DNA from: JAEUIX01 sp964611125
GTDB lineage: Bacteria; Planctomycetota; Phycisphaerae; Phycisphaerales; UBA1924
DNA length: 64,000 bases
Reading direction: 5' to 3'
Assembly (NCBI GenBank): GCA_964611125.1
Contig: CAZSZO010000001.1
Span: 1-64,000, forward strand
The translations under genes and the position numbers were made by a program. This document shows, one piece after another, positions 26,901 through 35,049 of this stretch (its first letter is position 1; every line of letters begins with the position of its first letter). The notes under the pieces were generated by a model. The model did no database searches, was not told the origin of the DNA, and saw nothing but the letters and a program-made list of their open reading frames with translations.

Positions 26901-27240
26901 GGAACGAGGAGCGACCCGCGTGCGAGCCCTCGAACACGCCGTCGCCGATGTGGGTGTGCAGCCGCTCCACGCCGCCGATGCATAACGTCGACCAGACACG
27001 CTGCGCGGGCGAGACGGTCCACACTTCCCAGTCGGTGCAGCGATGGGTGTCCGCGGCGTCACCATCGGAAAACGGCTCGCACTCCATGTGCAGGTCCGAT
27101 GGGTTCACCAGCCGTCCGAGCGTCGGCTCGGTGACCACTGGCGTCGCCGGCGGGGTGTTGGCGCACGCCGCCCGCGGAGCACCGCCCCCACCGAGCAGCG
27201 CCATGACCAATAAGCCCGACACGGCGAATCGCTTGAACAT
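23917..27240 (-). CDS. Secreted multidomain protein: sorbosone-dehydrogenase-like propeller, PKD, ThuA-like, Ig-like and dockerin-like domains
   Basis: This 1107-residue protein has a signal peptide (residues 1-27). After an N-terminal region with cysteines comes a PQQ-type glucose/sorbosone dehydrogenase propeller (about 305-570: GFQLPVNIAFVPN, GEQGVSGICVDP, YVHVGDGFDAG, FRGKILRI, FAYGFRNPFGGAW). A PKD domain follows (about 682-760, WLWEFGDG), then a ThuA/amidotransferase-like domain (about 762-965, IAIIGGSIPPG). An Ig-like domain spans about 970-1050 (LAYQWRRNGVPIPGATG). The tail has two calcium-binding repeats (DFNCDGSRDPDDLSDFI and DVSGDGVTDPDDLSDFI). It is likely an extracellular carbohydrate-oxidising or -binding protein; catalysis is not proved. 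The ATG is chosen because it begins the signal peptide and follows AGGGGA. Confidence 0.85.
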   Translation of the reverse strand: MFKRFAVSGLLVMALLGGGGAPRAACANTPPATPVVTEPTLGRLVNPSDLHMECEPFSDGDAADTHRCTDWEVWTVSPAQRVWSTLCIGGVERLHTHIGDGVFEGSHAGRSSFLDGTQYILRVRHRDSSNIPATEWSAYGSRAFTTGQGSVLFPLEADDLLDAPAPSWRTSAGQPIVLPTGATPPSLRVESASGGLLLQFSAAASGNAVINPAQLALHGPVRVRVSAGSLAAPLPLPESAVSFRTGAGADVVVYLPSMNVQPGVDAYFWVLASGSTYFGSSGQTQPDFSSLARGTPVPWAVRQSGYRVEVVATGFQLPVNIAFVPNPGNQPNSPLYYVSELYGQIKVVTRSGVVSDYVTGLLNFNPTGNFPGSGEQGVSGICVDPTNGDVFATMLYSSVPGVESAPHYPKVVRFTSVDGGLTAATQTTILNMVGESQGQSHQISNITFGPDGFLYVHVGDGFDAGTAQNLSSFRGKILRISRAGAPPADNPFYNLADGLTARDHVFAYGFRNPFGGAWRAADGQHYEVENGPSIDRICQVVRGRNYLWNGSDASMLNFAIYNWNPAVGPVNMAFIQPSTFGGSGFPAAKFDHMFISESGPTWASGPQNDGKRISEFVLNSAGARVSGPTPLIEYTGSGKASVVALAAGPDGLYFSDFYKDLDFVSPIDRGSNILRVRFVGDAEFTASATTGSAPLSVQFTDASTVPGPTTWLWEFGDGGVSTLQNPAHVYDADGVYTVRLTITGSAGVSIKERPAYIRVGAVPRIAIIGGSIPPGPADAAIGEHLTSRGYEVTFYDDEPANRPTSAALGSANDLVIVSSTITSANVAGEFRTVNAPLIFWENALLRTGRESLSDNGAVTSASAIAIVNNTHPITQGLTLGTLPVFTTPSNMSVATGLFGIGAQVLARRDGSADGAIVVAGPGATVAGGYVTPARRAFLFFEDSSFQNATPQAEAILDRTVCWAINLAAPTVTQQPAGGVVCPGGSITLSTRATSPAPLAYQWRRNGVPIPGATGRTLTLADVGPGQAGSYDALVSNTCSSAVTAAAVVGLCAADFNCDGSRDPDDLSDFISCYFANPPCGAADVSGDGVTDPDDLSDFISLYFGAGC

Positions 27241-27299
27241 CGGATCCCCTGGTTGATTGCAAGGCGAGTGTGGGCGCGGGCGCAAAACCGTCCTGCACC

Positions 27300-27325
27300 A
27301 ATATACCCCGGGCAGGCACGCCTGC
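27300..27325 (-). promoter_or_regulatory. Likely promoter with overlapping palindrome upstream of the secreted multidomain gene
   Basis: On the minus strand TATATT (complement 27300-27305) is an excellent -10, 60 nt before the ATG at 27240. A perfect inverted repeat, GCAGGC-AC-GCCTGC (27312-27325), lies where a -35 would be, and no good -35 is seen. An activator or repressor could bind there. Confidence 0.35.
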
Positions 27326-27373
27326 ACACCAGGAACCGCGAAATCCGGTGGTGGGGACTGAGGACGACAGCGT

Positions 27374-28233
<860 letters not shown>

Positions 28234-28325
28234 CTGCGGAGGGATCATATTCCGCGATTTCGTCCCCGTCGCGGCCCGGCGGGGCCGGCCGTGGCCAGGA
28301 GGCTGAAATCGCTGCAAATCGCTGC

Positions 28326-30713
28326 TCACGGGGCGTGGGCGGGCTCCAGGGCCAGCTCCAGCACGGCGTAGCCATCGAGCTCGAAATGCTCCACGCGGAT
28401 CGCCACCGGGACGAGCATCGGGGCCTCTCCCGGCACCGTGAATTCCCCGCGATCGCGGGTCGGGCCGTGGTGGGTCCAGTTGTCGATCACCGTCTGTTCC
28501 AGCGGCGCCTGGGGCCCGGCCCCGGGCGGCGCTTCCGGCCCGGCCCCGACCAGCGGAGAGGTCGACACCCGCACGCGGACGCCATCGTCGCTGAGCGTGC
28601 TGATCCGCCACCTTCCCGGCGCCAGGGGGATCACCGTCTCGGCGATCGTGCCGAAGTGATCGGCGGGGAGGCGGCGTTCGGCGAGTTCGTCCGACAGCCC
28701 GAGCTGCGAGGCGCCGCGCATGCCGAAGGGGAGCTTGAGCCGGCCCATCTGCACCAAGGTCGCGTTCTCAGGGGGCTCCGGCGAGCGCCACGCGCCGGGC
28801 TCCCTCCTGGGATCGATCGGTTGCCCCTCGGGGCTGAGCGGCGCCGGGAAGAACCAGACATTCCAAGCACAGTTCACCAGCCGGCCCGAGAGCAGCTCGT
28901 CCACCTCACCGATGCGGACGCGAACCGCGTACGCGTGCACCCCGGGCGTGGTCGACACCGCCGTCAGGGACAGCGTCTTGCCGGAAGGCTCTTCGGATTG
29001 AGGCGGCTCGACACGGACCTCAACCGTCTCCTGCCCCGCCTCGACCTCCACCGACAGCTCGCCGTCGGGAAGCCTGTAAAGGTCGTATCGTCGCCGGAAT
29101 CCATCGTCGCCCGCCGGGCGAATCAGCGGCGAGCGGTGATCCCACGGGCCCCACGGACCCATGATGATGCTCTGGCGGCCGGCCAGCTCCGCCCGGGCCG
29201 CGACAGGCCGGCTGGCCCCCAGCAGCCGGTACGCCGGGATGGCGAACGTCACTGGCCCAGCATCGGCGGCGGCGGGCGCGAGAGGCGAATCCTGTGCCTT
29301 CAAGATCGGCGGCCCGCTGCCGGCGGTGGTGTTGGACCGCATGCTCAGCCCCCGATCGTTGACCAGCGTGATGTTGGGGCCGGGACCGGCGAAGAGGTTG
29401 CCTGCGATTTCGTTGCTGTTTGAGCCCCGGTGATTGGCCTTGGCCCAGGGTGTCGCGTGCAGGGCGGGGTTGTCCCTGGCCCACAGGGCGATGTCAACGG
29501 TGTTGGTGGAGAAGTCGTTCTTGATATAGCGGTTGGCGGCGCCGTGCTCGACGTTGATGCCGCCGCCTTCGCGGGCGCCCGGGAGGCCGTTGCCGCTGAA
29601 GGTGTTGCCGGCGACGAGGGTCTGCTGGGAGTAGCCGCCCCAGAAGCCGCAGATGGCGTTTTCGATGAGGCGGTTGCCGATCAGTTGGTTGCCAAAGGAA
29701 AAGGTGATCTCCACGCCGTGGGCCGCGGAGTAGGAGAAATCGTTCTGGATCAGGAGGTTGTCGTTGCAGCCGCGCCGGGTGAAGTTGAAGTCCGGAGCTG
29801 GAGAGGCGGGGGATTCGCCCAGGGCTTCTTTCCCGGCGAAACTGAAGAACCCATCACCCGAGTGGGTGGCGCTGTTGTGCGCAAAAACGTTGCCGCTCGA
29901 TTGCTCGAAGCACAGAATACCGGCCGAATCCTGACCCCGGTTGTAGACGCCGTGGCTGTACCCGCGGATGCAGAAGTCGAAAGCGTTCGACGTCACCATG
30001 TTCCCCGTGGAACGCCAGAGCGCCAGCCCCCAGCCGGAGAGAAACGAGAAGTCGTTGTCGAAGACGCTCGAATCGGTCACGCGATCGAGCAGCAGGCCGT
30101 TCTGGCCGGCTCGAACGACGCACTCTCGAACCGTGACGCCCCGGCTGCGCTCGATGCAGACCCCGGCGCCGTAATTCCGAATCCACTCGCCGTTGTCATT
30201 GGCGTGTGGCCACAGCCAGTCAGCCTGGTCCTCGGCCTCGGGCGTGCTGCGGAGCCGCTGGCGCCAGTTGTCGATGAACGCGCAGCCGACGAGCGTGAGC
30301 TGGTCCGCCTGGGTGGCGTGGATGCCCACCTTGAAGCCCTCCACGCGGGCCGCGCGGATGGTGACGCGGGAGCGGGCCCGCACGCGGATGCCGACCCCGG
30401 CGTACTGGTCGGGCATGGCGGTCGGGGCCGGGGCGCTGCCGCGGAGGATCGCGCCGGGCTCGAAGACCACCTCGCCGTCGTCAAACTCGATGTGAACGAC
30501 GCCGTCGCCGTCGGCGTCGGTGATGATCGCGCCGGGGGCGATGGCGACCCGGCACGGCCCCGAGAGCACAGTGTTGTCGCGCGTGATTTCAACCAGCGGG
30601 AGGGCCGCCGGCTCGAGAGCGGGCTGCGATGCTGCGAGCCATGGGCTGGCCCCGAGAACGGCGGCGAACGCGAACAGGGGCTTGAGCATGCGGGAAAGCG
30701 CGCCTGCCGCCAT
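28326..30713 (-). CDS. Secreted right-handed parallel beta-helix protein (NosD/pectate-lyase-like fold)
   Basis: This 795-residue protein has a signal peptide (MLKPLFAFAAVLGASPWLAAS, from residue 9). A long repeat region (about 100-450) follows, rich in short strands of the form N-x-(I/V/L)-x-x-N, for example NGLLLDRVTDSSVFDNDFSF, GNQLIGNRLIENAI and GNTFSGNGL. This is the pattern of the periplasmic copper-binding NosD and pectate-lyase beta-helices. The C-terminal 340 or so residues look like beta-sandwich domains. The ATG overlaps the tatA stop (TGATG), which suggests coupling. The internal ATG at codon 9 better fits a signal peptide, so either start is possible. No classic lyase catalytic Lys/Arg pattern is evident, so the substrate is unknown. 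Confidence 0.78.
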   Translation of the reverse strand: MAAGALSRMLKPLFAFAAVLGASPWLAASQPALEPAALPLVEITRDNTVLSGPCRVAIAPGAIITDADGDGVVHIEFDDGEVVFEPGAILRGSAPAPTAMPDQYAGVGIRVRARSRVTIRAARVEGFKVGIHATQADQLTLVGCAFIDNWRQRLRSTPEAEDQADWLWPHANDNGEWIRNYGAGVCIERSRGVTVRECVVRAGQNGLLLDRVTDSSVFDNDFSFLSGWGLALWRSTGNMVTSNAFDFCIRGYSHGVYNRGQDSAGILCFEQSSGNVFAHNSATHSGDGFFSFAGKEALGESPASPAPDFNFTRRGCNDNLLIQNDFSYSAAHGVEITFSFGNQLIGNRLIENAICGFWGGYSQQTLVAGNTFSGNGLPGAREGGGINVEHGAANRYIKNDFSTNTVDIALWARDNPALHATPWAKANHRGSNSNEIAGNLFAGPGPNITLVNDRGLSMRSNTTAGSGPPILKAQDSPLAPAAADAGPVTFAIPAYRLLGASRPVAARAELAGRQSIIMGPWGPWDHRSPLIRPAGDDGFRRRYDLYRLPDGELSVEVEAGQETVEVRVEPPQSEEPSGKTLSLTAVSTTPGVHAYAVRVRIGEVDELLSGRLVNCAWNVWFFPAPLSPEGQPIDPRREPGAWRSPEPPENATLVQMGRLKLPFGMRGASQLGLSDELAERRLPADHFGTIAETVIPLAPGRWRISTLSDDGVRVRVSTSPLVGAGPEAPPGAGPQAPLEQTVIDNWTHHGPTRDRGEFTVPGEAPMLVPVAIRVEHFELDGYAVLELALEPAHAP

Positions 30714-31021
30714 CAGTTGGTCGCGGTGTCGGCGCGGCTGACGGTGCCCGGCTGGCCCGGGGCGGGGGGCTGCTCGATGTTCTGGGGCAGCTGGCGGGGC
30801 GCGGGCGCGGGGCGGTTGGACTCGGCTTCGAGATCGTCCTCAACGCCCTTGAGGCCGCGCTTGAACTCGACAATGCCCTTGCCCAGGCTCTTACCGACTT
30901 CGGGAAGGCGGCGGCCGAACAGGACGAGCAGAACCAAGAGGATGACGATCCACTCAAAGCCGTTGATGTTGTTGAAGAGCGCCAGCGTGCTGGGCAGGGT
31001 GGAGAGCGTGGAGAGGGCCAT
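30713..31021 (-). CDS. tatA: Twin-arginine translocase subunit TatA/TatE
   Basis: This 102-residue protein has one N-terminal membrane segment (about residues 20-34, EWIVILLVLLVLFG). The TatA hinge and amphipathic helix follow (FGRRLPEVGKSLGKGIVEFKRGL), and then an acidic, Pro-rich cytoplasmic tail. TatA forms the pore through which folded proteins with twin-arginine signals cross the inner membrane. The start at complement 31019-31021 has AAGGAG about 9 nt upstream; an in-frame upstream start would add 23 unrelated residues. No tatB or tatC is adjacent. The overlap with the beta-helix gene suggests that its secretion could be linked to Tat, although that protein's signal has no twin arginine. 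Confidence 0.92.
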   Translation of the reverse strand: MALSTLSTLPSTLALFNNINGFEWIVILLVLLVLFGRRLPEVGKSLGKGIVEFKRGLKGVEDDLEAESNRPAPAPRQLPQNIEQPPAPGQPGTVSRADTATN

Positions 31022-31185
31022 CGGAGACTCCTTGGGCAGGCCGAACGCGATCCGTCCAGGGATTGAAGGGGGTGGGCCTACCAGAGTCAACGAGGGAATA
31101 GCCCAAGCATTGCGGTTCGGCCGGACCGCTCGGCGGGCCGGGGGATCACGTTCGGTTTGTGTACGCGTGCCCGAGGCGACTCAAG

Positions 31186-32091
31186 TCAGTCCTCCTTGAT
31201 GCCCACGGCCCGCTCGGCGGCCTGAACCACATTCAGCAGCAGCATGGTGACGGTCATCGGCCCCACGCCGCCGGGGACGGGGCTGATCCACCCCGCTGGC
31301 CCCAGCACCCGCGCGACATGATCGAACGCCACATCGCCGACGGTGCGCATCTTGCCATCGGCCCCGGCGATGCGGTTCACGCCGACGTCGATCACGATGG
31401 CCCCGGGCTTGACCATGTCGGCTTCGATGAGGCCCGGGACGCCCGCGGCGGAGACGAGCACATCGGCGGCGCGGGCGAGGTTCTTCAGGCCGGGCGTCCA
31501 CTTGTTGCACGAGACCACGGTGGCGTCGGTCCGCATCAGGAGCACGGCGATGGGTTTGCCGACCACGTCGGAGGCGCCGACGACCACCGCGAGCCTCCCG
31601 CGCAGGCAACCCTCGCCCGTGAAGCCGGCCGCGGCGACCATCTTGACGACGGCCAGGCCGGTGCAGGGGGCGAGGGAGGAGCGGCCGTAGACGATGTTGC
31701 CGATATTGGCGGGGTTGACGCCTTCGACATCCTTCTCCGGGGCGATGAGGCGCTGCACGTCATAGGGCTCGACGCCTGCGGGGAGGGGCAGGTGCAGCAT
31801 GATGGCGGTGACGTCGTCCTGCGTGTTCATGAGCAGGACGCGCCCGGCGATGTCGTCGTACTGGGCCCCGGCGGGGAGCTGGTGGAGCTTGTACTCGATG
31901 CCCACGGCCTCGCACGTGCGACCCTGATTGGTCGCATAGACGTGCGCGGCGTCGTCAGCGTCGCCGCAGATCACCGCGTCGAGCCGGACGCACCCACCCC
32001 GGGCCCGGACCGCCTGCACCCGGGCCGCGATGCGGGCCCGATGCTGCTCGGCGAGCGCTTTACCGTCAAGAACGCGTGCCCGGTCGGTCAT
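31186..32091 (-). CDS. folD: FolD-type methylenetetrahydrofolate dehydrogenase with altered cyclohydrolase site
   Basis: This 301-residue cytoplasmic enzyme is of the bifunctional 5,10-methylene-THF dehydrogenase/cyclohydrolase family. The NADP-binding motif is VVVGASDVVGKPIAVLLM, and the C-terminal signature is SPVPGGVGPMTVTMLL; the latter and the length are normal. The active site is not. The catalytic Lys of the YxxxK motif is Gln56 (YATNQ), the Gln of QLPLP is His100 (HLPLP), and the Asp of KDVDG is Glu123 (KDVEG). In the human enzyme these three (Lys56, Gln100, Asp125) are needed for cyclohydrolase activity, so only the dehydrogenase step may remain. GATAGAGT just upstream of the ATG suggests a leaderless mRNA. 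It is divergent from ligA. Confidence 0.9.
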   Translation of the reverse strand: MTDRARVLDGKALAEQHRARIAARVQAVRARGGCVRLDAVICGDADDAAHVYATNQGRTCEAVGIEYKLHQLPAGAQYDDIAGRVLLMNTQDDVTAIMLHLPLPAGVEPYDVQRLIAPEKDVEGVNPANIGNIVYGRSSLAPCTGLAVVKMVAAAGFTGEGCLRGRLAVVVGASDVVGKPIAVLLMRTDATVVSCNKWTPGLKNLARAADVLVSAAGVPGLIEADMVKPGAIVIDVGVNRIAGADGKMRTVGDVAFDHVARVLGPAGWISPVPGGVGPMTVTMLLLNVVQAAERAVGIKED

Positions 32092-32096
32092 CGGCA

Positions 32097-32104
32097 ACTC
32101 TATC
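32097..32104 (-). promoter_or_regulatory. Putative -10 element (GATAGAGT) of a leaderless promoter for folD
   Basis: GATAGA or TAGAGT on the minus strand ends 7 or 5 nt before the ATG at 32091. The ligA TATCAT box lies within the same 91-nt divergent gap. Confidence 0.38.
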
Positions 32105-32170
32105 CACGACGATTTCGCGAGCCGCCGCTCGCCAGTCGGAGGGCGCACGCGGGGCGAGCGCCGCGCCGGT

Positions 32171-32176
32171 TATCAT
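32171..32176 (+). promoter_or_regulatory. Putative -10 element (TATCAT) of a leaderless promoter for ligA
   Basis: TATCAT ends 6 nt before the GTG at 32183. It therefore favours that GTG over a longer N-terminus reaching back into folD. Confidence 0.48.
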
Positions 32177-32182
32177 GCCTGC

Positions 32183-34408
32183 GTGAGCACGCCCGTCCAG
32201 CGCATCTCCGAGCTCCGTGACCTGCTGAACCGCGCCAACCGGGCGTATTACGTCGATGCGCAGCCGATCATGGCCGACGCGGAGTTCGACCGGCGCCTGG
32301 CGGAGCTGGCCGAACTGGAGCGGGCCCACCCCGAGCTGGCCGACCCCGACTCGCCGACGGCCCGCGTCGGCGGGGCGCCGATCGAGGGGTTTACGACCGT
32401 CAGGCACGCCGCGCCGATGCTGAGCATCGACAACACCTATGACGTCTCGGCGCTGCGTGAGTGGCACGAGCGGGTGATCAAGGGGGCGGAGAGTGAGGGC
32501 GGTCTGTTCGGCGGCGAGGGCGCGGGCGAGGCGCCGGTGCTGGTGGCCGATGCGAAGATCGACGGCGTGGCCATGTCGCTGCGGTACGAGCACGGGCGGC
32601 TGAAGCACGCCGTTACGCGCGGCGACGGGACCAAGGGCGACGATGTGACGCACAACGTGCGGACGATCCGGGCGGCGCCGCTGGTGCTGGCGGCCGCGGG
32701 CGACCGGGTGAGAGCGCCGGAGGTGCTGGAGATCCGCGGGGAGGTGTACTTCCCGCTCGAGGAGTTCGCGCGGGTCAACAGCGAGCGCGAGGCGGCGGGC
32801 GAAGAGCTGTTCATGAACCCGCGGAACGCCGCGGCCGGAACGCTCAAGCAGCTCGACCCGACCCTGGCGGCCCAGCGGCGGCTGGGCTTTGTCGCCCACG
32901 GGCGCGGGGAGGTTTCGGACCCGGGCTTCGCCCGCTCGCACACGGAGTTTCTCAAGGCGATCGCGGCCCTGGGAGCGCCGGTGAACGCGCCGCTGGCCGT
33001 GTCGGCCGAGATCGAGGAGATCGCCCGGGCGATCGAACGGTTCGACCAGGCCAGGCACGCGCGGCCGTACGCCATCGACGGGGTGGTGGTGCGGGTGGAC
33101 AACTTCGCGATCCAAGAGAAGTTGGGGACGCGTTCCAAGAGCCCGCGCTGGGTGGTGGCGTTTAAGTACCCGGCCGAGCGGAAGACGACGGTGCTCAAGG
33201 ACGTCCACCACCAGGTGGGCAAGACGGGCAAGATCACGCCGCGGGCGGTGATGGCGCCGGTGCTGCTGGCTGGGACGACGGTGCAGCACGCGACGCTGCA
33301 CAACTACGGCCGGATCCGCAAGGCGCCGGTGAACCCCGACGAACCCGCCGGGGCGACGACCGACATCCGCCTGGGCGACACCATCTATATCGAGAAGGCG
33401 GGAGAGATCATTCCTTACGTGTCGGGGGTGTCGCTTGCGCAGCGTCCCGCCGGGGCGCGGGCGATCTGCGCGCCCGAGACGTGCCCGGAGTGCGGCGGGC
33501 CGGTGGAGGTCGAACCTCCGGAAGCGGCCCAAGATCCGGCGCTCGAGACGACGCGGCGGTGCGTGAACCCGGAGTGCCCTGCGCAGGTTCGCGAGAAGCT
33601 CATCTGGTTCGCGGGGCGGCGGCAGATGGATATCGATGGGCTGGGAGAGAAGACCATCGACCAGATCCGCGGGGAGTCAGCCATCCCGCTGGGCGGGTTC
33701 GCCGACATCTTCAGGCTCAAGGACCATCGCGAGGCGCTGCTCAGGCTCGAGCGGATGGGGGAGAAGAAGGTCGACAACCTGCTGGCGGGAATCGAGCAGG
33801 CCAAGTCAAGGGGGCTGGCGCGCCTGCTGGCGGGGCTGGGGATCCGGCACGTCGGGGAGTCGACGGCCAAACTGCTGGCCCGGCAGTTCAAGGACCTTGA
33901 TGAGCTCGTGAGCGCGGAGGAGGCCCGCCTGCGGCCCAAGGCGTGCTCCAAGGAGGAAGCCGCGCGCCTGGGCTTCCAGAAAGAACCCGCCCGCCGCCCA
34001 GAGACAGGCCTGGGCAAGGACTCGGCGCCGGTGGTGCACGCGTATCTGCACAGCGAAGCGGCCAAGCGGACCTTTGGCGAACTGCGGGCGGCGGGTGTTG
34101 ACCTGTCGAGCCACGAGTACGTCAGCGCCGCCGGTTTGCCGGCGAAGCCGGCGGAGGGCCCATTCGCCGGCAAGACCGTGGTCATCACCGGAACGCTGGT
34201 GTCGTACGAACGGCCGGATCTCGCGGCGGTGCTCGAGGGTCTGGGCGCCAAGGTGTCGGGCTCGGTGTCGTCCAAGACCAGCCTGGTGATCGTCGGGGAG
34301 AGCGCGGGGAGCAAGCTGGAGAAGGCCCGAGAACTGGGCATCGCCACCATGGGTGAGCCTGAGCTGCTGGCGGCCCTCAGGGCGTGCGGAATCGAGCCGA
34401 AGAAATGA
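32183..34408 (+). CDS. ligA: NAD-dependent DNA ligase
   Basis: This 741-residue enzyme seals nicks using NAD+ in replication and repair. The adenylated lysine is Lys125 in AKIDGVAMSL. The N-terminal Ia domain has AYYVDAQPIMADAEFDRRL for NMN binding. The OB-fold and the four-Cys zinc finger follow (CPEC and CVNPEC), then helix-hairpin-helix repeats (GLGEKTIDQI, GIRHVGESTA) and a C-terminal BRCT domain (FAGKTVVITGTLVSYERPDL). Between the last HhH motif and BRCT are about 30 extra basic residues around CSKEEAARLGFQKEPARRP. The GTG start gives a normal N-terminus; translation from further upstream would overlap folD. Confidence 0.95.
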   Translation: MSTPVQRISELRDLLNRANRAYYVDAQPIMADAEFDRRLAELAELERAHPELADPDSPTARVGGAPIEGFTTVRHAAPMLSIDNTYDVSALREWHERVIKGAESEGGLFGGEGAGEAPVLVADAKIDGVAMSLRYEHGRLKHAVTRGDGTKGDDVTHNVRTIRAAPLVLAAAGDRVRAPEVLEIRGEVYFPLEEFARVNSEREAAGEELFMNPRNAAAGTLKQLDPTLAAQRRLGFVAHGRGEVSDPGFARSHTEFLKAIAALGAPVNAPLAVSAEIEEIARAIERFDQARHARPYAIDGVVVRVDNFAIQEKLGTRSKSPRWVVAFKYPAERKTTVLKDVHHQVGKTGKITPRAVMAPVLLAGTTVQHATLHNYGRIRKAPVNPDEPAGATTDIRLGDTIYIEKAGEIIPYVSGVSLAQRPAGARAICAPETCPECGGPVEVEPPEAAQDPALETTRRCVNPECPAQVREKLIWFAGRRQMDIDGLGEKTIDQIRGESAIPLGGFADIFRLKDHREALLRLERMGEKKVDNLLAGIEQAKSRGLARLLAGLGIRHVGESTAKLLARQFKDLDELVSAEEARLRPKACSKEEAARLGFQKEPARRPETGLGKDSAPVVHAYLHSEAAKRTFGELRAAGVDLSSHEYVSAAGLPAKPAEGPFAGKTVVITGTLVSYERPDLAAVLEGLGAKVSGSVSSKTSLVIVGESAGSKLEKARELGIATMGEPELLAALRACGIEPKK

Positions 34409-34465
34409 GGCCCGGCTTCGGGGAGCGGAGACCCGCCCTGCGCCAGGCGCCAGCTATCGGACCTC

Positions 34466-35002
34466 ATGCAAAACGTTGAATTCAAAGCCGAGTTGCGCGA
34501 CCTGGAGCTGGGGCGGACCATCGCGCGCCGCCTGGGCGGAAAGCACGTGGGCCAGCTCTGGCAGGTGGATACCTACTACCGGCTCGCCGACGGCCGCCTG
34601 AAGCGGCGCGAGACCGAAGGGGCTCCGGCGGAGTACATCCTCTACGAGCGGACCAACTCGGCCCGGGCGCGGCTGAGCAAGTTCACGATCTACTCAGAGA
34701 ACGAAGCCTTCGCCCAGTTCGGCGCCATCACGATGGAGCCCTGGGTGGTGGTGAAGAAGGCCCGCGATGTCTACATGCTCGGGGGCGTGCGGGTGCACCT
34801 CGACCAGGTCGAGCGGCTGGGCACGTTCCTGGAGTTCGAGGCCCTGGTGTCGCCGGCTCAGAACATGGGGCGGTGCTACCGGATCGTGGAGCAGCTGCGG
34901 CGCGACTTCGCCGCGGTGCTGGGCGAACCGGTGCCGGTGAGCTACTCAGACCTGATGGCCTTGGAGCCGCAGTACCCGCCCGCGGCGGGGCCGCCGGGGT
35001 GA
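34466..35002 (+). CDS. CYTH-domain protein (class IV adenylate cyclase/thiamine triphosphatase fold)
   Basis: This 178-residue soluble protein has the signature at its N-terminus as NVEFKAELRD, followed by DTYYRLADGRLKRRE, VVVKKARDVYMLGGVRVHLDQVE and GTFLEFEALV. These supply the alternating charged residues lining the CYTH tunnel that binds triphosphates with metal. Family members include CyaB adenylate cyclase and triphosphatases; which reaction occurs here cannot be told. The first motif is EFKAE rather than the canonical ExExK, as I recall from related uncharacterised proteins. TATCGG ends 5 nt before the ATG. It follows ligA by 57 nt. Confidence 0.82.
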   Translation: MQNVEFKAELRDLELGRTIARRLGGKHVGQLWQVDTYYRLADGRLKRRETEGAPAEYILYERTNSARARLSKFTIYSENEAFAQFGAITMEPWVVVKKARDVYMLGGVRVHLDQVERLGTFLEFEALVSPAQNMGRCYRIVEQLRRDFAAVLGEPVPVSYSDLMALEPQYPPAAGPPG

Positions 35003-35049
35003 CCGGGGCTGCTCCCGCACCGGGGACGGAGCCTGGCGCGGGGCAGGAC

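Noticed and set aside
29430..31199. 589-codon plus-strand frame opposite the beta-helix gene, tatA and beyond
   Set aside because: It crosses two real minus-strand genes, and its translation is Gly/Ala/Val-rich without motifs.
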